A DNA stretch of 64,000 bases from Agromyces italicus DSM 16388 (GCF_000421545.1 NZ_ATXF01000007.1:310001-374000); one strand, 5' to 3'. Shown: positions 1 through 8,415, counted from the first letter of the stretch. Made by a program: numbers and translations. Notes: generated by a model not told the origin, from the sequence alone.

Positions 1-300
1 GATCTGCTCCATCAGGTGACGGGCGCCCGGCCGGATGCGCACGCTGACGAGCGCCTGCAGGTGGTAGCCGAGCGCGGCAGGCGAGATCTCGGCCGTGTAG
101 CGCACGATGACGCCGCGATCGCGGAGCGACCGGACCCGGGCGAGGCAGGTCGAGGGCGAGACGCCGACCGCGCGTGCGAGATCGACGTTGGGGATGCGCG
201 CGTTCTCGTGCAGGATCGCGATGATCTGCCGGTCGACGGCATCGAGCGCCACGGGAGCGGGCTCGACGCCCGGAGCGCTGATCTGCGGTGCATCCGCCAT
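1..300 (-). CDS. Lrp/AsnC family transcriptional regulator (partial, C-terminus off the left edge)
   Basis: The reverse strand from an ATG at 298-300 encodes about 100 residues. They begin with a short leader, then the typical AsnC opening (LDAVDRQIIAILHENAR) and a winged helix-turn-helix (VDLARAVGVSPSTCLARVRSLRDRG, described here in pieces: VDLARAVGVSPSTCLARV, then RSLRDRGVI). The RAM effector-binding domain starts near residue 75 (YTAEISPAALGYHLQALVSV) and is cut by the window edge. It lies head-to-head with the alanine dehydrogenase gene, the usual place for an AldR-type regulator that senses alanine or other amino acids. The regulatory role is inferred from this position. Confidence 0.9.
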   Translation of the reverse strand, partial: MADAPQISAPGVEPAPVALDAVDRQIIAILHENARIPNVDLARAVGVSPSTCLARVRSLRDRGVIVRYTAEISPAALGYHLQALVSVRIRPGARHLMEQI

Positions 301-367
301 CGGAACCTTCGCTTTCGCATGAATGAATCGGATGCGACGAGTCTACCGAATCATCCACGGATGATCT

Positions 368-397
368 TTGACAGAGGCGAACAAGCAGCGATGATAT
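368..397 (+). promoter_or_regulatory. Probable promoter of ald
   Basis: A consensus -35 TTGACA (368-373) is followed after 18 bases by TGATAT (392-397), giving a leader of roughly 58 bases before the ald start at 462. This is the most sigma70-like promoter in the window and it sits in the Lrp/ald divergent region, where Lrp-type sites would be expected. Confidence 0.5.
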
Positions 398-461
398 TCG
401 CATCCATCCACATTCCATTCGGCCCGACTGTGCTGTCGGCCGAGAGCTGTTCGGAGCAATC

Positions 462-1559
462 ATGCGTATCGGCGTGCCCGCTGAGATCAAGAACAACGAA
501 TTCCGTGTCGCGATGAACCCCGCCGGAGTGCACGCGCTGACGCAGCGCGGCCACTCGGTCGTCATCGAGGCGGGCGCCGGCCTCGGCGCCGGCTACGCCG
601 ACGCCGAGTACGTCGACGCGGGCGCCCGCATCGTCGCCACCGCCGCCGAGGCGTGGGCGGCCGAACTCGTGCTGAAGGTCAAGGAGCCCATCGCGAGCGA
701 GTACGGCTTCCTCCGCGACGACCTCACCCTCTTCACGTACCTGCACCTCGCCGCCGACCTGCCGCTCACGCAGGCCATCCTCGACTCGGGCGTCACCGCG
801 ATCGCCTACGAGACCGTGCAGCTCGCCGACCGCTCGCTGCCGCTGCTCACGCCGATGAGCGAGGTCGCCGGCCGGCTCGCCCCGCAGGTGGGCGCAGCCG
901 AACTGCATGCCTCCAAGGGCGGCCGCGGCGTGCTGCTCGCCGGTGTTCCCGGCACCGCCCCCGCCAGCGTCGTCGTCATCGGCGGCGGCGTCGCCGGCGA
1001 GCAGGCCGCGGCGACCGCGCTCGGCCTCGGCGCCGACGTCACCGTCTTCGACATCTCGCTGCCGAAGCTCCGCGAGATCGACGGCCGGTACGACCACCGG
1101 ATCCACACGATGGCCTCCTCCTCGTACGAGATCGCCCGCGCGCTGAAGACCGCCGACCTCGTCATCGGCGCCGTCCTGATCCCCGGTGCCGCCGCCCCGA
1201 AGGTCGTGACCGACGAGATGGTCGCCGCGATGAAGCCGGGCGCCGTCCTCGTCGACATCGCGATCGACCAGGGCGGATGCTTCGAGGGCTCGCGCCCGAC
1301 GACGCACGCAGACCCGACCTTCAAGGTGCACGACGCGATCTACTACTGCGTCGCGAACATGCCCGGCGCGGTGCCCGCGACGTCGGCGCCGGCGCTCATC
1401 AACGCCACGCTCCCGTACGCGCTGAAGATCGCCGACCTCGGCTGGGAGGCCGCACTCGCCGCCGACCCGGCGCTCGCCAAGGGCCTCAACGCGACGGCCG
1501 GCAAGCTCAGCTACGAGCCCGTCGCCGCGGCGCACGGCCTGGAGTACACGGCTCGCTGA
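462..1559 (+). CDS. ald: Alanine dehydrogenase
   Basis: The 365-residue protein matches alanine dehydrogenase along its length, which is close to the usual 370. It catalyses reversible NAD-dependent deamination of L-alanine to pyruvate and ammonia in the cytoplasm. Visible landmarks are the N-terminal MRIGVPAEIKNNEFRVAMNP, the substrate-binding lysine in LKVKEPIASEY, the histidine in YLHLAADLP, and a Rossmann NAD site VVVIGGGVAGEQAA. The ATG at 462 has a weak Shine-Dalgarno (CGGAGC). The divergent Lrp-type gene is the likely regulator. A strong hairpin follows at 1688-1715. Confidence 0.97.
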   Translation: MRIGVPAEIKNNEFRVAMNPAGVHALTQRGHSVVIEAGAGLGAGYADAEYVDAGARIVATAAEAWAAELVLKVKEPIASEYGFLRDDLTLFTYLHLAADLPLTQAILDSGVTAIAYETVQLADRSLPLLTPMSEVAGRLAPQVGAAELHASKGGRGVLLAGVPGTAPASVVVIGGGVAGEQAAATALGLGADVTVFDISLPKLREIDGRYDHRIHTMASSSYEIARALKTADLVIGAVLIPGAAAPKVVTDEMVAAMKPGAVLVDIAIDQGGCFEGSRPTTHADPTFKVHDAIYYCVANMPGAVPATSAPALINATLPYALKIADLGWEAALAADPALAKGLNATAGKLSYEPVAAAHGLEYTAR

Positions 1560-1687
1560 GCCGGCGCGGGGCGCAGATCGCTCCGCTGAGCTTCACTCCT
1601 CGCAGCCGATCGACCGCCACTGCACAGGCGGTCGCGAGGGGTGAGGAACCGTCGCGCGGGGCGTGCTCCCGCTGCTCCGCGCGACCG

Positions 1688-1715
1688 GATGCCCCGCCCT
1701 CATGGGCGGGGCATC
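1688..1715. terminator. Hairpin terminator between ald and the convergent cstR
   Basis: A perfect 12-bp stem (GATGCCCCGCCC paired with GGGCGGGGCATC) closes a TCAT loop. There is no long U-tract, as is common in high-GC actinobacteria. It can serve ald on the plus strand and the convergent operon on the minus strand. Confidence 0.75.
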
Positions 1716-1723
1716 GTCAATCT

Positions 1724-1807
1724 GCGCCGGGGCCGGGCCGGGAATGCACCGGGACCGCGCCGGGGCCGGGGCGGGAATGCACCTTGACTGCGCCGGGGAC
1801 CGGGGCG
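1724..1807. repeat. 33-bp tandem repeat, about 2.5 copies
   Basis: A 27-base core starts at 1724 and recurs at 1757 with one mismatch. A third, partial copy starts at 1790, so the period is exactly 33. The copies contain GCGCCGGGGCCGGG followed by CGGGAATGCACC. They lie between ald and the 3' end of cstR and are not part of a convincing gene. Confidence 0.85.
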
Positions 1808-1811
1808 CCGG

Positions 1812-2147
1812 TCAGGCGAGGCTGAGGAACAGTCGCTCGAGCTCTTCGACGTCGGGCTTCGCCGCGACGCCGTGCTCGCCGCGTGCGCCGGGCCTGCCGC
1901 CTGCCGACTCCTGTTGGTCGGCGAGGCATTCGCGCATCGCGGAGGAGATGATCGCGAAGCCGGCCCGGTCGAGGGCGCTCGAGACGGTCGCGAGACGGGT
2001 GACCACCGTGCGGCAGTCCGCGCCCGATTCGACGGCCTCGATGACAGCGCCGAGCTGGCCACGGGCCCGCTTCAGCCGGTTGGCGATGCGGCGCTGCTCG
2101 GCGAGGCGCTCGGCGTCGGAGGCGGTCGTCTCGCCGGGGCCGCTCAT
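1812..2147 (-). CDS. cstR: CsoR/RcnR-family repressor, CstR-like persulfide sensor
   Basis: This 111-residue all-helical repressor starts at ATG 2145-2147 and overlaps the rhodanese stop codon (ATGA), so the two are probably translationally coupled. Two cysteines, C45 and C74, have the 29-residue spacing of the CsoR metal site. The residue equivalent to the CsoR copper-ligand histidine is A70. A Cys-x-Cys set without the histidine is what separates persulfide-sensing CstR proteins from copper-sensing CsoR. The operon partners (rhodanese and CoA-disulfide reductase) agree with this. It probably binds the operator at 4260-4274. Upstream in-frame sequence of the longer open frame is not family-like. 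Confidence 0.85.
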   Translation of the reverse strand: MSGPGETTASDAERLAEQRRIANRLKRARGQLGAVIEAVESGADCRTVVTRLATVSSALDRAGFAIISSAMRECLADQQESAGGRPGARGEHGVAAKPDVEELERLFLSLA

Positions 2148-2452
2148 TCCGTCGCGCCAGTCTCGACCGGGAGCCCGGCGCGGTACCACTGAAGGATGCC
2201 GCCGTCGATGTTCACCGCGTCGAAGCCCTGCTGCTCGAGGTAGACCACGGCCTCGGCGCTGCGTCCGCCGACGTGGCACATGACGAACACGGTGCGATCG
2301 CGCGGCACCTCCTCGAGCCGGGCGGCGAGCTCGCCGAGCGGGATGTGGTGGGCGCCGTCGACGCGGGCCTGGGCGAGCTCCTCGGGCTCGCGCACGTCGA
2401 TGATGTACGCGTCGGCGGTGGCGTGCACCTCGGCGGGGGAGAGGGACTGCAT
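2144..2452 (-). CDS. Single-domain rhodanese (sulfurtransferase)
   Basis: The 102-residue protein is one rhodanese domain with the catalytic loop CHVGGRS, whose cysteine would carry the persulfide. It probably moves sulfane sulfur between low-molecular-weight thiols in the cytoplasm. It is the middle gene of an operon read leftward: the oxidoreductase ends 71 bases upstream, a good ribosome site (GAAGGAGC) precedes its ATG, and its stop overlaps the cstR start. The set resembles Staphylococcus cst-type genes that detoxify reactive sulfur. Confidence 0.92.
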   Translation of the reverse strand: MQSLSPAEVHATADAYIIDVREPEELAQARVDGAHHIPLGELAARLEEVPRDRTVFVMCHVGGRSAEAVVYLEQQGFDAVNIDGGILQWYRAGLPVETGATE

Positions 2453-2523
2453 TCCGGTGCTCCTTCGTTCAGCGGGCGGGTCGTGATTCGTGGGTTCAGT
2501 GGGCGGGTCGGGTTCGCGCCGCC

Positions 2524-4242
2524 TCAGGCGGCGGCCTCGGCGGCGGCGGCCTCGGCGGCCTGGCCGCTTCGCGCGAGCCCTCGGGCGTGCATGCCGTCGC
2601 GCCAGGTGAGGAATCCGCCGTCGAGATTGACGACGTCGTGGCCGAGTGCGTCGAGGAGGCGGGCAGCGGTGTGGGCGCCCTGGCCGACCCGGCAGTGCAC
2701 GACGATTCGACGGCCTGCGAACTCGGTGTGGGCCGCGCGCAGGCGCTCGACCGGCAGCCAGCGCGCGCCGGGGATGCGCCCTTCGTCGAGTTGGGCCTCA
2801 CCGCGGACGTCGAGGAGCACGGCGCCTTCCGCGAGCGCCGCGTCGAGCTCGTGCCACTGGATCACCCGATCGGTGCCCGCAGCGAGGTTCTCGGCGATGT
2901 AGCCCAACTGGTTGACCGGGTCCTTCGCCTGGCCGAACTGCGGGGCATAGGCGAGCTCGAGCTCGGCGAGCGAGGAGGCCGTCATTCCGGCGCCCATCGC
3001 CGTGGCGATGACGTCGATGCGCTTGTCGACGCCGTCGGTGCCGATCGCCTGGGCGCCGAGCATCAGGTCGTTCGCGGCATCGACGACGAGCTTCAGGGAC
3101 ATCGGCGACGCGCCGGGGTAGTAGCCGGCGTGCGAGAGCGGGTGGGAGTGGATGACGCGCACGGTTCGGCCTCGTTCGCGTGCGGTGCGCTCGGTCCATC
3201 CGACGCTCGCGACCGTGAGGCCGGCGACGTCGATGATCGCGGTGCCGAGCGCCGGCCGTGCGGATGCGGCGCGTCCGACGATGGCGTCCGCGGCGGCCCG
3301 TCCGTGCCGGTTCGCGAGGCCCGCGAGCGGGACGAGGCGGGGGGAGCCGTCGACGGCGTCGCGCTGTTCGACGGCGTCTCCGACGGCGAAGATCGCGGGG
3401 TCGCTGGTGCGGTGCGAGCGATCGACGACGATGCCGCCGCTCGGTCCGACCGCGAGGCCGGCCCGGGCGGCGAGGCGCGTCTCGGGTACGACGCCCATCG
3501 CCGCGACGACGAGGTCGGCGGCGAGGCGGGTGCCGTCGTCGAGGCGCACGTGATCGACCGCGACGTGGTGCACGGTGCGGCCGAGGCGCAGCGCGACGCC
3601 GTGCGCCGCGAGGTGGTCGGCGACCGGTGCCGCCATCTCCTCGTCGAGCGCGGCGAGCAGTTGCCCGCCGCGCTGCACGAGGGTCGTCGTGAGCCCACGG
3701 CGGGCGAGGTTGTCGGCCATCTCGAGACCGATGTAGCCGCCGCCGATGACGACGGCGTTCCCGGCGGGCGCCTCGTCGAGGCGGCTCATGATGCGGTCGA
3801 GGTCGTCGAGGGTGCGCAGCGTGTGCAGCGGGGCGCCCGCCGCGACGTCGCTCGGGCGGCGCGGCGCGGCGCCCGGGGCGAGCACGAGTTCGTCGTAGTG
3901 CAGCGTCTCGACCTGGCCGCTCGCGAGGGAGCGCACCTCCACGGTCTGCTCCGCGCGGTCGATCGCGACGGCCTCGTGCCGTACTCGCACCTCGAGCCGG
4001 AATCGCTCGGCGAGACGATCGGGGGTCTGCAGCGAGAGGTCGTCGCGCTCGGCGATGACGCCCGACACGTGGTACGGCAGACCGCAGTTCGCGAACGAGA
4101 CGGCGGAACTGCGCTCGATCACGATGATCTCGCGCTCCTCGTCGAGGCGGCGCAGGCGGGTGGCCGCGGACATGCCTCCGGCGACGCCGCCGATGACGAC
4201 GGTCACGCGCGGTGAACGGGGGGCTGGGGTGGGCGGGAGCAT
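2524..4242 (-). CDS. CoA-disulfide reductase/persulfide reductase with C-terminal rhodanese domain
   Basis: The 572-residue flavoprotein has an N-terminal FAD site (VVIGGVAGGMSAATRLRRLD) and the single active-site cysteine of the CoADR family, C53 in SFANCGLPYHVSG. It also has an NAD(P)H-binding GGGYIGLEMADNLARRG and a C-terminal rhodanese domain with C517 in VVHCRVGQGAHT. It is expected to reduce CoA disulfides or CoA persulfide with NAD(P)H. The tail ends in an alanine/glutamate-rich stretch. It is first in the operon with the rhodanese and the CstR-like repressor, and a promoter with an operator lies just upstream. Confidence 0.93.
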   Translation of the reverse strand: MLPPTPAPRSPRVTVVIGGVAGGMSAATRLRRLDEEREIIVIERSSAVSFANCGLPYHVSGVIAERDDLSLQTPDRLAERFRLEVRVRHEAVAIDRAEQTVEVRSLASGQVETLHYDELVLAPGAAPRRPSDVAAGAPLHTLRTLDDLDRIMSRLDEAPAGNAVVIGGGYIGLEMADNLARRGLTTTLVQRGGQLLAALDEEMAAPVADHLAAHGVALRLGRTVHHVAVDHVRLDDGTRLAADLVVAAMGVVPETRLAARAGLAVGPSGGIVVDRSHRTSDPAIFAVGDAVEQRDAVDGSPRLVPLAGLANRHGRAAADAIVGRAASARPALGTAIIDVAGLTVASVGWTERTARERGRTVRVIHSHPLSHAGYYPGASPMSLKLVVDAANDLMLGAQAIGTDGVDKRIDVIATAMGAGMTASSLAELELAYAPQFGQAKDPVNQLGYIAENLAAGTDRVIQWHELDAALAEGAVLLDVRGEAQLDEGRIPGARWLPVERLRAAHTEFAGRRIVVHCRVGQGAHTAARLLDALGHDVVNLDGGFLTWRDGMHARGLARSGQAAEAAAAEAAA

Positions 4243-4256
4243 CCGATGACGCTAGC

Positions 4257-4262
4257 ACAATA
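4257..4262 (-). promoter_or_regulatory. -10 element of the persulfide-stress operon
   Basis: On the minus strand TATTGT lies 14 bases before the oxidoreductase ATG at 4242, so the leader would be very short. The operator at 4260-4274 overlaps it, which fits repression by blocking polymerase. Confidence 0.45.
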
Positions 4263-4274
4263 CCCTAGGGGTAT
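4260..4274. promoter_or_regulatory. CsoR/CstR-type operator
   Basis: ATACCC-TAG-GGGTAT is a dyad of the G/C-tract type bound by CsoR-family repressors. It stands out in the AT-richer gap between the oxidoreductase and the divergent helicase-like gene, and it overlaps the leftward -10. The CstR-like protein encoded by the last gene of the operon is the obvious ligand. Confidence 0.8.
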
Positions 4275-4325
4275 CGAATGAGCGTCCGATGCGGCGATGC
4301 TCCGAGGAATTCGCGTGTTTCGTCT

Positions 4326-4331
4326 TAGTGT
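4326..4331 (+). promoter_or_regulatory. Leaderless-type -10 before the helicase-like gene
   Basis: TAGTGT lies 6 bases before the GTG start at 4338, with no ribosome site between. This predicts an mRNA that begins at or next to the start codon. Confidence 0.45.
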
Positions 4332-4337
4332 GTCGGT

Positions 4338-7300
4338 GTGCAGCGGCTCGATCGGAACGACGACGCCGAGGACGAGATCCTCGGCGAAGAGACCGATGCG
4401 GCAGCCGACGACCTCACCCCGGATCAAATGCAACAGGACATCACGAGCCCCAACGGCGTCAGCCTCGGCGACCCCGAACTCATCGCAGGCAATGTCGCCG
4501 AGCCCAGCTGGCGCCGCTGGGGTGCCGAGCTCGCCGCCGTCGGCGGTCGTTCGCCGCTCGTGCGTTTCGTCGACACCCCGCGCACTCGCATCGAGCTCTC
4601 GACCACCCATCCCGGTGGGCTGCCCCAGTTCATCACCGGCAAGTCGACACTGCTCTCGAGCCTCATACGCGATGAACTCGCACTCCGCAACGCGCGACTC
4701 GCCGCCGCCGAGATCACTCAGAAGGGCATCGAGCTCCGGAGCGTCCGCGGCATCGAGTCGGTCCACCTCGCGATCGGCCTCGCCTCGTGGCGCAACGGCG
4801 GCGAGGAGTTCCTCGCTCCGGTTCTCCTGCGTCCGCTCGCCATCCGCCGGTACGGCCGCGACTTCGAGCTCAAGCTGAAGGGCCAGCCCTTCCTGAACCC
4901 GGCGCTCGCGCGTGAACTCCGCGAGCAGTTCCAGATCACCCTCGACGCCGAGGCGTTCGTCGCGCTCGCGATCACGAACGGCGCGTTCAAGCCGCAGCCC
5001 GTGATCGATCGCCTGCGCGGCCTCACGAGCCACCTGCCGTGGTTCCAGGTCGCGCCGCGACTCGTCGTGTCCTCCTTCGCCGAGGTGGGCCCCGAGATGG
5101 CGGCGGATGCCTCGCGGCTCGAGCACCCCGTCATCGACGCCCTCGCCGGCAACCCGGCGGCCCGGGCCTCCGTCGCGGCCGCTCGTGAGGAGCCCGTGCG
5201 TCTCGTCTCGCAGGACGAGCGGCCCCCGTCGACCGACACCCTGCTCCTCGACGCGGATCCCGAGCAGGAGCAGGTCATCGCCGAGATCGAGGCCGGCACC
5301 TCCGTCGTCGTGAAGACCCTGCCGGGTACCGGGGGCACGCAGACGGTCGTGAACGCCATCGGCGCCCTCGTCGCGAAGGACAAGCGGGTGCTCGTCGTCG
5401 GCTCGCGTCGGGCGAGCCTCGACGGCATCGCGCATCGTCTCGGCCAGATCGGACTCGGCGGCGCCGCCGTCACCACCGCAGGCCTCCGGCGTGAACTCAT
5501 CCAGTCGATCTCTCGCAACGAGAAGGCCGAACGCCCGCGCGTGGCCGACGTCGACGACGCGCTCGTGCGGCTGCGCAAGGTGCTGCTCGACTATCGCACG
5601 GCGCTCACGCGGCGAGACCCCGGGCTCCGGGTCTCGGTGCTCGACGCGCTCGGCGAACTCTCGCGGCTCGCGCTCCTGCCCACGCCGCCCTCGACGACGG
5701 CGAGGCTCGACCACGCCGCCCTCGTCGCCCTGTCGAGTGGGCGCGACGAGGTCGCACGCGAACTCGCCCGCGCCGCCGAACTCGGCGAGTTCCGCTACGG
5801 CCCCGGCGATTCGCCCTGGTACGGCGCCTCCTTCGCGAGCTCGGCCGAGGCGACGAACGCGCACGAGCTCGCGAAGCGACTGAGCGCGGTCGAGGTGCCA
5901 CGGCTCCTCGAACGCGGTCGCGCCCTCATCGCGCAGACCCGGCTCCGCGAATTCGAGTCGATCGCCGAACTCGGCGTCTTCCTCCGGCTCCTCCTCGACG
6001 TGCGCGAGACGCTCGACCGATTCCAGCCCTCGGTGTACGACCGCCCGCTCGGCGAACTGATCACGGCGACGGCGCCGAGGCGCGAGTCTCCCGGCATGTC
6101 GGGCGCCAACCGCCGCAGGCTCCGCAGGCACGCCCTCGAGTACGTGCGCCCCGGGGTGCACATCACCGACCTCAACGCGGCGCTCCGCGGCATCCAGCAG
6201 CAGCGCACGCTGTGGCAGCGCTACTCTGACGCCGGTGCGATCCCGGGCGTCCCGGTCGGACTCGACGACGTGCACGTCGCCTTCCAGCACGTCGCGACCG
6301 ATCTCGCCACCCTCGATGCGCCGCTCGACATCGTCGGCACGCCTCGCCAGCTCGCGGCGCGCCCGGTCCGCGAACTCGTCGCGACGCTCGCGGGGCTCGC
6401 CGCCGACTCCGAAGTGCTCGCGAACCTGCAGGAGCGCACCGCGATCCTCGGGCGCCTTCGCGATCTCGGCCTCGATCCGCTGCTGCTCGACCTCGCTCGT
6501 CGCCACGTGCCCGAACCGGCGGTCTCAGGCGAACTCGAGCTCGCCTGGTGGCAGTCGGTGCTCGAACACGTGCTCGCGAGCGAGAAGGCGTTGCTCGGCG
6601 CGAACACGACCGTGCTCGACCGTCTCGAAGGCGACTTCCGTCTCGTCGACGAGGCGCACGCCTCGGCCGCCGGGCCGTTGCTGGCGTGGCGGCTCGCCGA
6701 GAACTGGAAGGTCGCGCTCGTCGATCACCCCGACGAGGCCGGGTTGCTCAAACGGATGCTCCGCAGCGACCGGGTCCGCGTGAGCGCCCTCCAATCGGAG
6801 GTCCCGAACCTCTTCCGCGTGCTCGCGCCCGTGTGGCTCGCCTCGCCCTACGAGGTCGCCGCGATCGATGAGCGGATCCCGTTCGACACCGTGCTCCTCG
6901 TCGACGCCGGCGCCACGACGATCGCCGAGAACCTCGGCGCGATCCGGCGCGCCAAGCAGGTCGTCGCCTTCGGCGACCCCGTCACCCAGACGCCGACCCT
7001 CTTCGAGACCGGCATCGACGACGGCGACCAGCCGGTCGAAGCCGACCACGGCGTCGACGCGCTGCACGCGGACTCGGCACTCGCGCGCCTCGGCGAGCTC
7101 CTGCCGACCCTCACCCTCACCCGCAGCTACCGCGCGGGCGGCGAGGACCTCGCCGAGCTCGTCAACCGGCGCTTCTACGCGGGGCGGATCGTCTCCATGC
7201 CGTGGGCGGGCAGTTTCCTCGGGCACGGCAGTCTCGGCCTCCACTACGTCGCGGGCAACGGGCTGCCGGATACCGTGACCGGCACGGTCGAGTCGATCGA

Positions 7301-8123
7301 CTCCGAGGTCGCGAAGGTCGTCGAACTCGTCATGGAGCACGCCGTGAAGCGCCCGCGCGAGTCGCTCATGGTCATCACGGCGAGCACTCGTCACGCGGCC
7401 AGGGTGCACCAGGCCGTGCTCGCCGCGTTCGCCAAGCGCACCGATCTCTCCGCATTCATCCTGAAGGACCGCGCCGAACCCTTCACGGTGCTGACGCTCG
7501 AACAGGCGGTCGCGCAGAGTCGCGACCGCGTCATCTTCTCCATCGGCTACGGCCGCACCCCGCACGGACGACTGCTCTCGAACTTCGGCTCCCTCGGCGA
7601 GCCGGGCGGCGACCGATTGCTCGCGGTCGGGATGACGCGCGCCCGACGCTCGATGGACCTCGTGTCGGCGTTCCGCCCGGAAGACATCGACGAGTCGCGC
7701 CAGAGCCATGGAGTGCTCGCCCTCGCGAACGTGCTCACACAGACCGAGGAGCGCGCCGCCGACCCCGGCGAGGCGAACCCGCCGGGGCCGATGCTGCGCG
7801 ATCTCGGCGCACGACTCGAACGTCGTGGCATCCGGGTGAGCGTGGGCCATCGCGGGCGCCTCGCGCTCGCCGCCGCTCACGCGGGCAAGGCCGTCGTCGT
7901 CGAGACCGACGACGCCTTCGCGGGGCAGAGCCTGCGTGAGGCGCTGCGGCTGCGCCCCGATGTGCTGCGACGACTCGGGTGGCATTACCTCCGCGTGCAC
8001 AGCTTCGAGCTGTTCGGCAATCCCGATGCGGTGGCTGCGCGGGTCGCGACGCTCCTCGGGAAGCCCGATCCGGCGGCCGTCGAGGGCGACGAACGACCGC
8101 GCGCCGCCGACGCCCGCTCGTGA
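4338..8123 (+). CDS. Large SF1 (DNA2/UPF1-type) helicase-like protein with degenerate ATPase motifs and nuclease-like C-terminus
   Basis: The 1261-residue protein has an N-terminal region like that of DUF4011-type helicase proteins, then an SF1 core split by a long insertion. Where Walker A should read PGTGKT it reads PGTGGTQT (P329-T336), so the catalytic lysine is G333. Walker B reads LLVDAGATT with D856-A857 instead of Asp-Glu. Other motifs persist: VVAFGDPVTQTPT, LTRSYRAGGEDLAELVN and a motif VI-like GMTRARRSMDLVS. The C-terminal 90 residues (LRPDVLRRLGWHYLRVHSFELF) resemble REase MTES_1575-type nuclease domains, but the catalytic acid/lysine pattern is not clear. The protein may be a non-hydrolysing scaffold. 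The GTG at 4338 is leaderless-like, and the stop overlaps the next gene. Confidence 0.85.
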   Translation: MQRLDRNDDAEDEILGEETDAAADDLTPDQMQQDITSPNGVSLGDPELIAGNVAEPSWRRWGAELAAVGGRSPLVRFVDTPRTRIELSTTHPGGLPQFITGKSTLLSSLIRDELALRNARLAAAEITQKGIELRSVRGIESVHLAIGLASWRNGGEEFLAPVLLRPLAIRRYGRDFELKLKGQPFLNPALARELREQFQITLDAEAFVALAITNGAFKPQPVIDRLRGLTSHLPWFQVAPRLVVSSFAEVGPEMAADASRLEHPVIDALAGNPAARASVAAAREEPVRLVSQDERPPSTDTLLLDADPEQEQVIAEIEAGTSVVVKTLPGTGGTQTVVNAIGALVAKDKRVLVVGSRRASLDGIAHRLGQIGLGGAAVTTAGLRRELIQSISRNEKAERPRVADVDDALVRLRKVLLDYRTALTRRDPGLRVSVLDALGELSRLALLPTPPSTTARLDHAALVALSSGRDEVARELARAAELGEFRYGPGDSPWYGASFASSAEATNAHELAKRLSAVEVPRLLERGRALIAQTRLREFESIAELGVFLRLLLDVRETLDRFQPSVYDRPLGELITATAPRRESPGMSGANRRRLRRHALEYVRPGVHITDLNAALRGIQQQRTLWQRYSDAGAIPGVPVGLDDVHVAFQHVATDLATLDAPLDIVGTPRQLAARPVRELVATLAGLAADSEVLANLQERTAILGRLRDLGLDPLLLDLARRHVPEPAVSGELELAWWQSVLEHVLASEKALLGANTTVLDRLEGDFRLVDEAHASAAGPLLAWRLAENWKVALVDHPDEAGLLKRMLRSDRVRVSALQSEVPNLFRVLAPVWLASPYEVAAIDERIPFDTVLLVDAGATTIAENLGAIRRAKQVVAFGDPVTQTPTLFETGIDDGDQPVEADHGVDALHADSALARLGELLPTLTLTRSYRAGGEDLAELVNRRFYAGRIVSMPWAGSFLGHGSLGLHYVAGNGLPDTVTGTVESIDSEVAKVVELVMEHAVKRPRESLMVITASTRHAARVHQAVLAAFAKRTDLSAFILKDRAEPFTVLTLEQAVAQSRDRVIFSIGYGRTPHGRLLSNFGSLGEPGGDRLLAVGMTRARRSMDLVSAFRPEDIDESRQSHGVLALANVLTQTEERAADPGEANPPGPMLRDLGARLERRGIRVSVGHRGRLALAAAHAGKAVVVETDDAFAGQSLREALRLRPDVLRRLGWHYLRVHSFELFGNPDAVAARVATLLGKPDPAAVEGDERPRAADARS

Positions 8124-8362
8124 CGCGCGAATCCGACGAGCCGCGCCAACCCGACGAGCCGCGTCAACGGGTCGAGCGAGTTCCTGGGCGGGCGCGCCGG
8201 GCGAAGCTCACGCCGGCACCAGGGTCCGATCCGTCACCCGAAGCGCCGGTCGCGCCCGACGCGGGCGACGATCGCGGCGAGACGACGGAGACGCCTCGGC
8301 GGAGGTCGCCCGACGACGAGCGGCTGCTGGGCGACCGACCCCCGCACTGGCGGCGCGACTGA
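8120..8362 (+). CDS. Small charged protein coupled to the helicase-like gene
   Basis: A GTG at 8120 overlaps the helicase-like stop codon (GTGA) and opens an 80-residue frame. The N-terminal half is rich in Arg, Pro and Asp and looks disordered. The last fifteen residues (DDERLLGDRPPHWRRD) form a compact motif that I recall from small proteins next to this helicase family in Microbacteriaceae, though I could not check this. No catalytic signature is visible. The overlap suggests translational coupling and a joint function. Confidence 0.65.
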   Translation: MTRESDEPRQPDEPRQRVERVPGRARRAKLTPAPGSDPSPEAPVAPDAGDDRGETTETPRRRSPDDERLLGDRPPHWRRD

Positions 8363-8415
8363 CCCGGCCGAGTGGCGGATGCCGCCCGGCCGACCCAATC
8401 CGGGGGCGGGAATTG

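Noticed and set aside
351-1535. Long open frame antisense to ald
   Set aside because: High-GC DNA leaves antisense frames open. The composition is Arg/Gly/Asp-rich nonsense, while the plus strand matches alanine dehydrogenase.
2148-2279. Longer N-terminus for the CstR-like protein
   Set aside because: The extra 44 codons are Arg-rich and overlap the rhodanese gene; the ATG at 2147 gives the normal family length and the ATGA coupling.
4203-6506. 767-codon frame antisense to the helicase-like gene
   Set aside because: Low-complexity Arg/Glu/Gly composition and no motif; the sense frame has clear helicase-like motifs.
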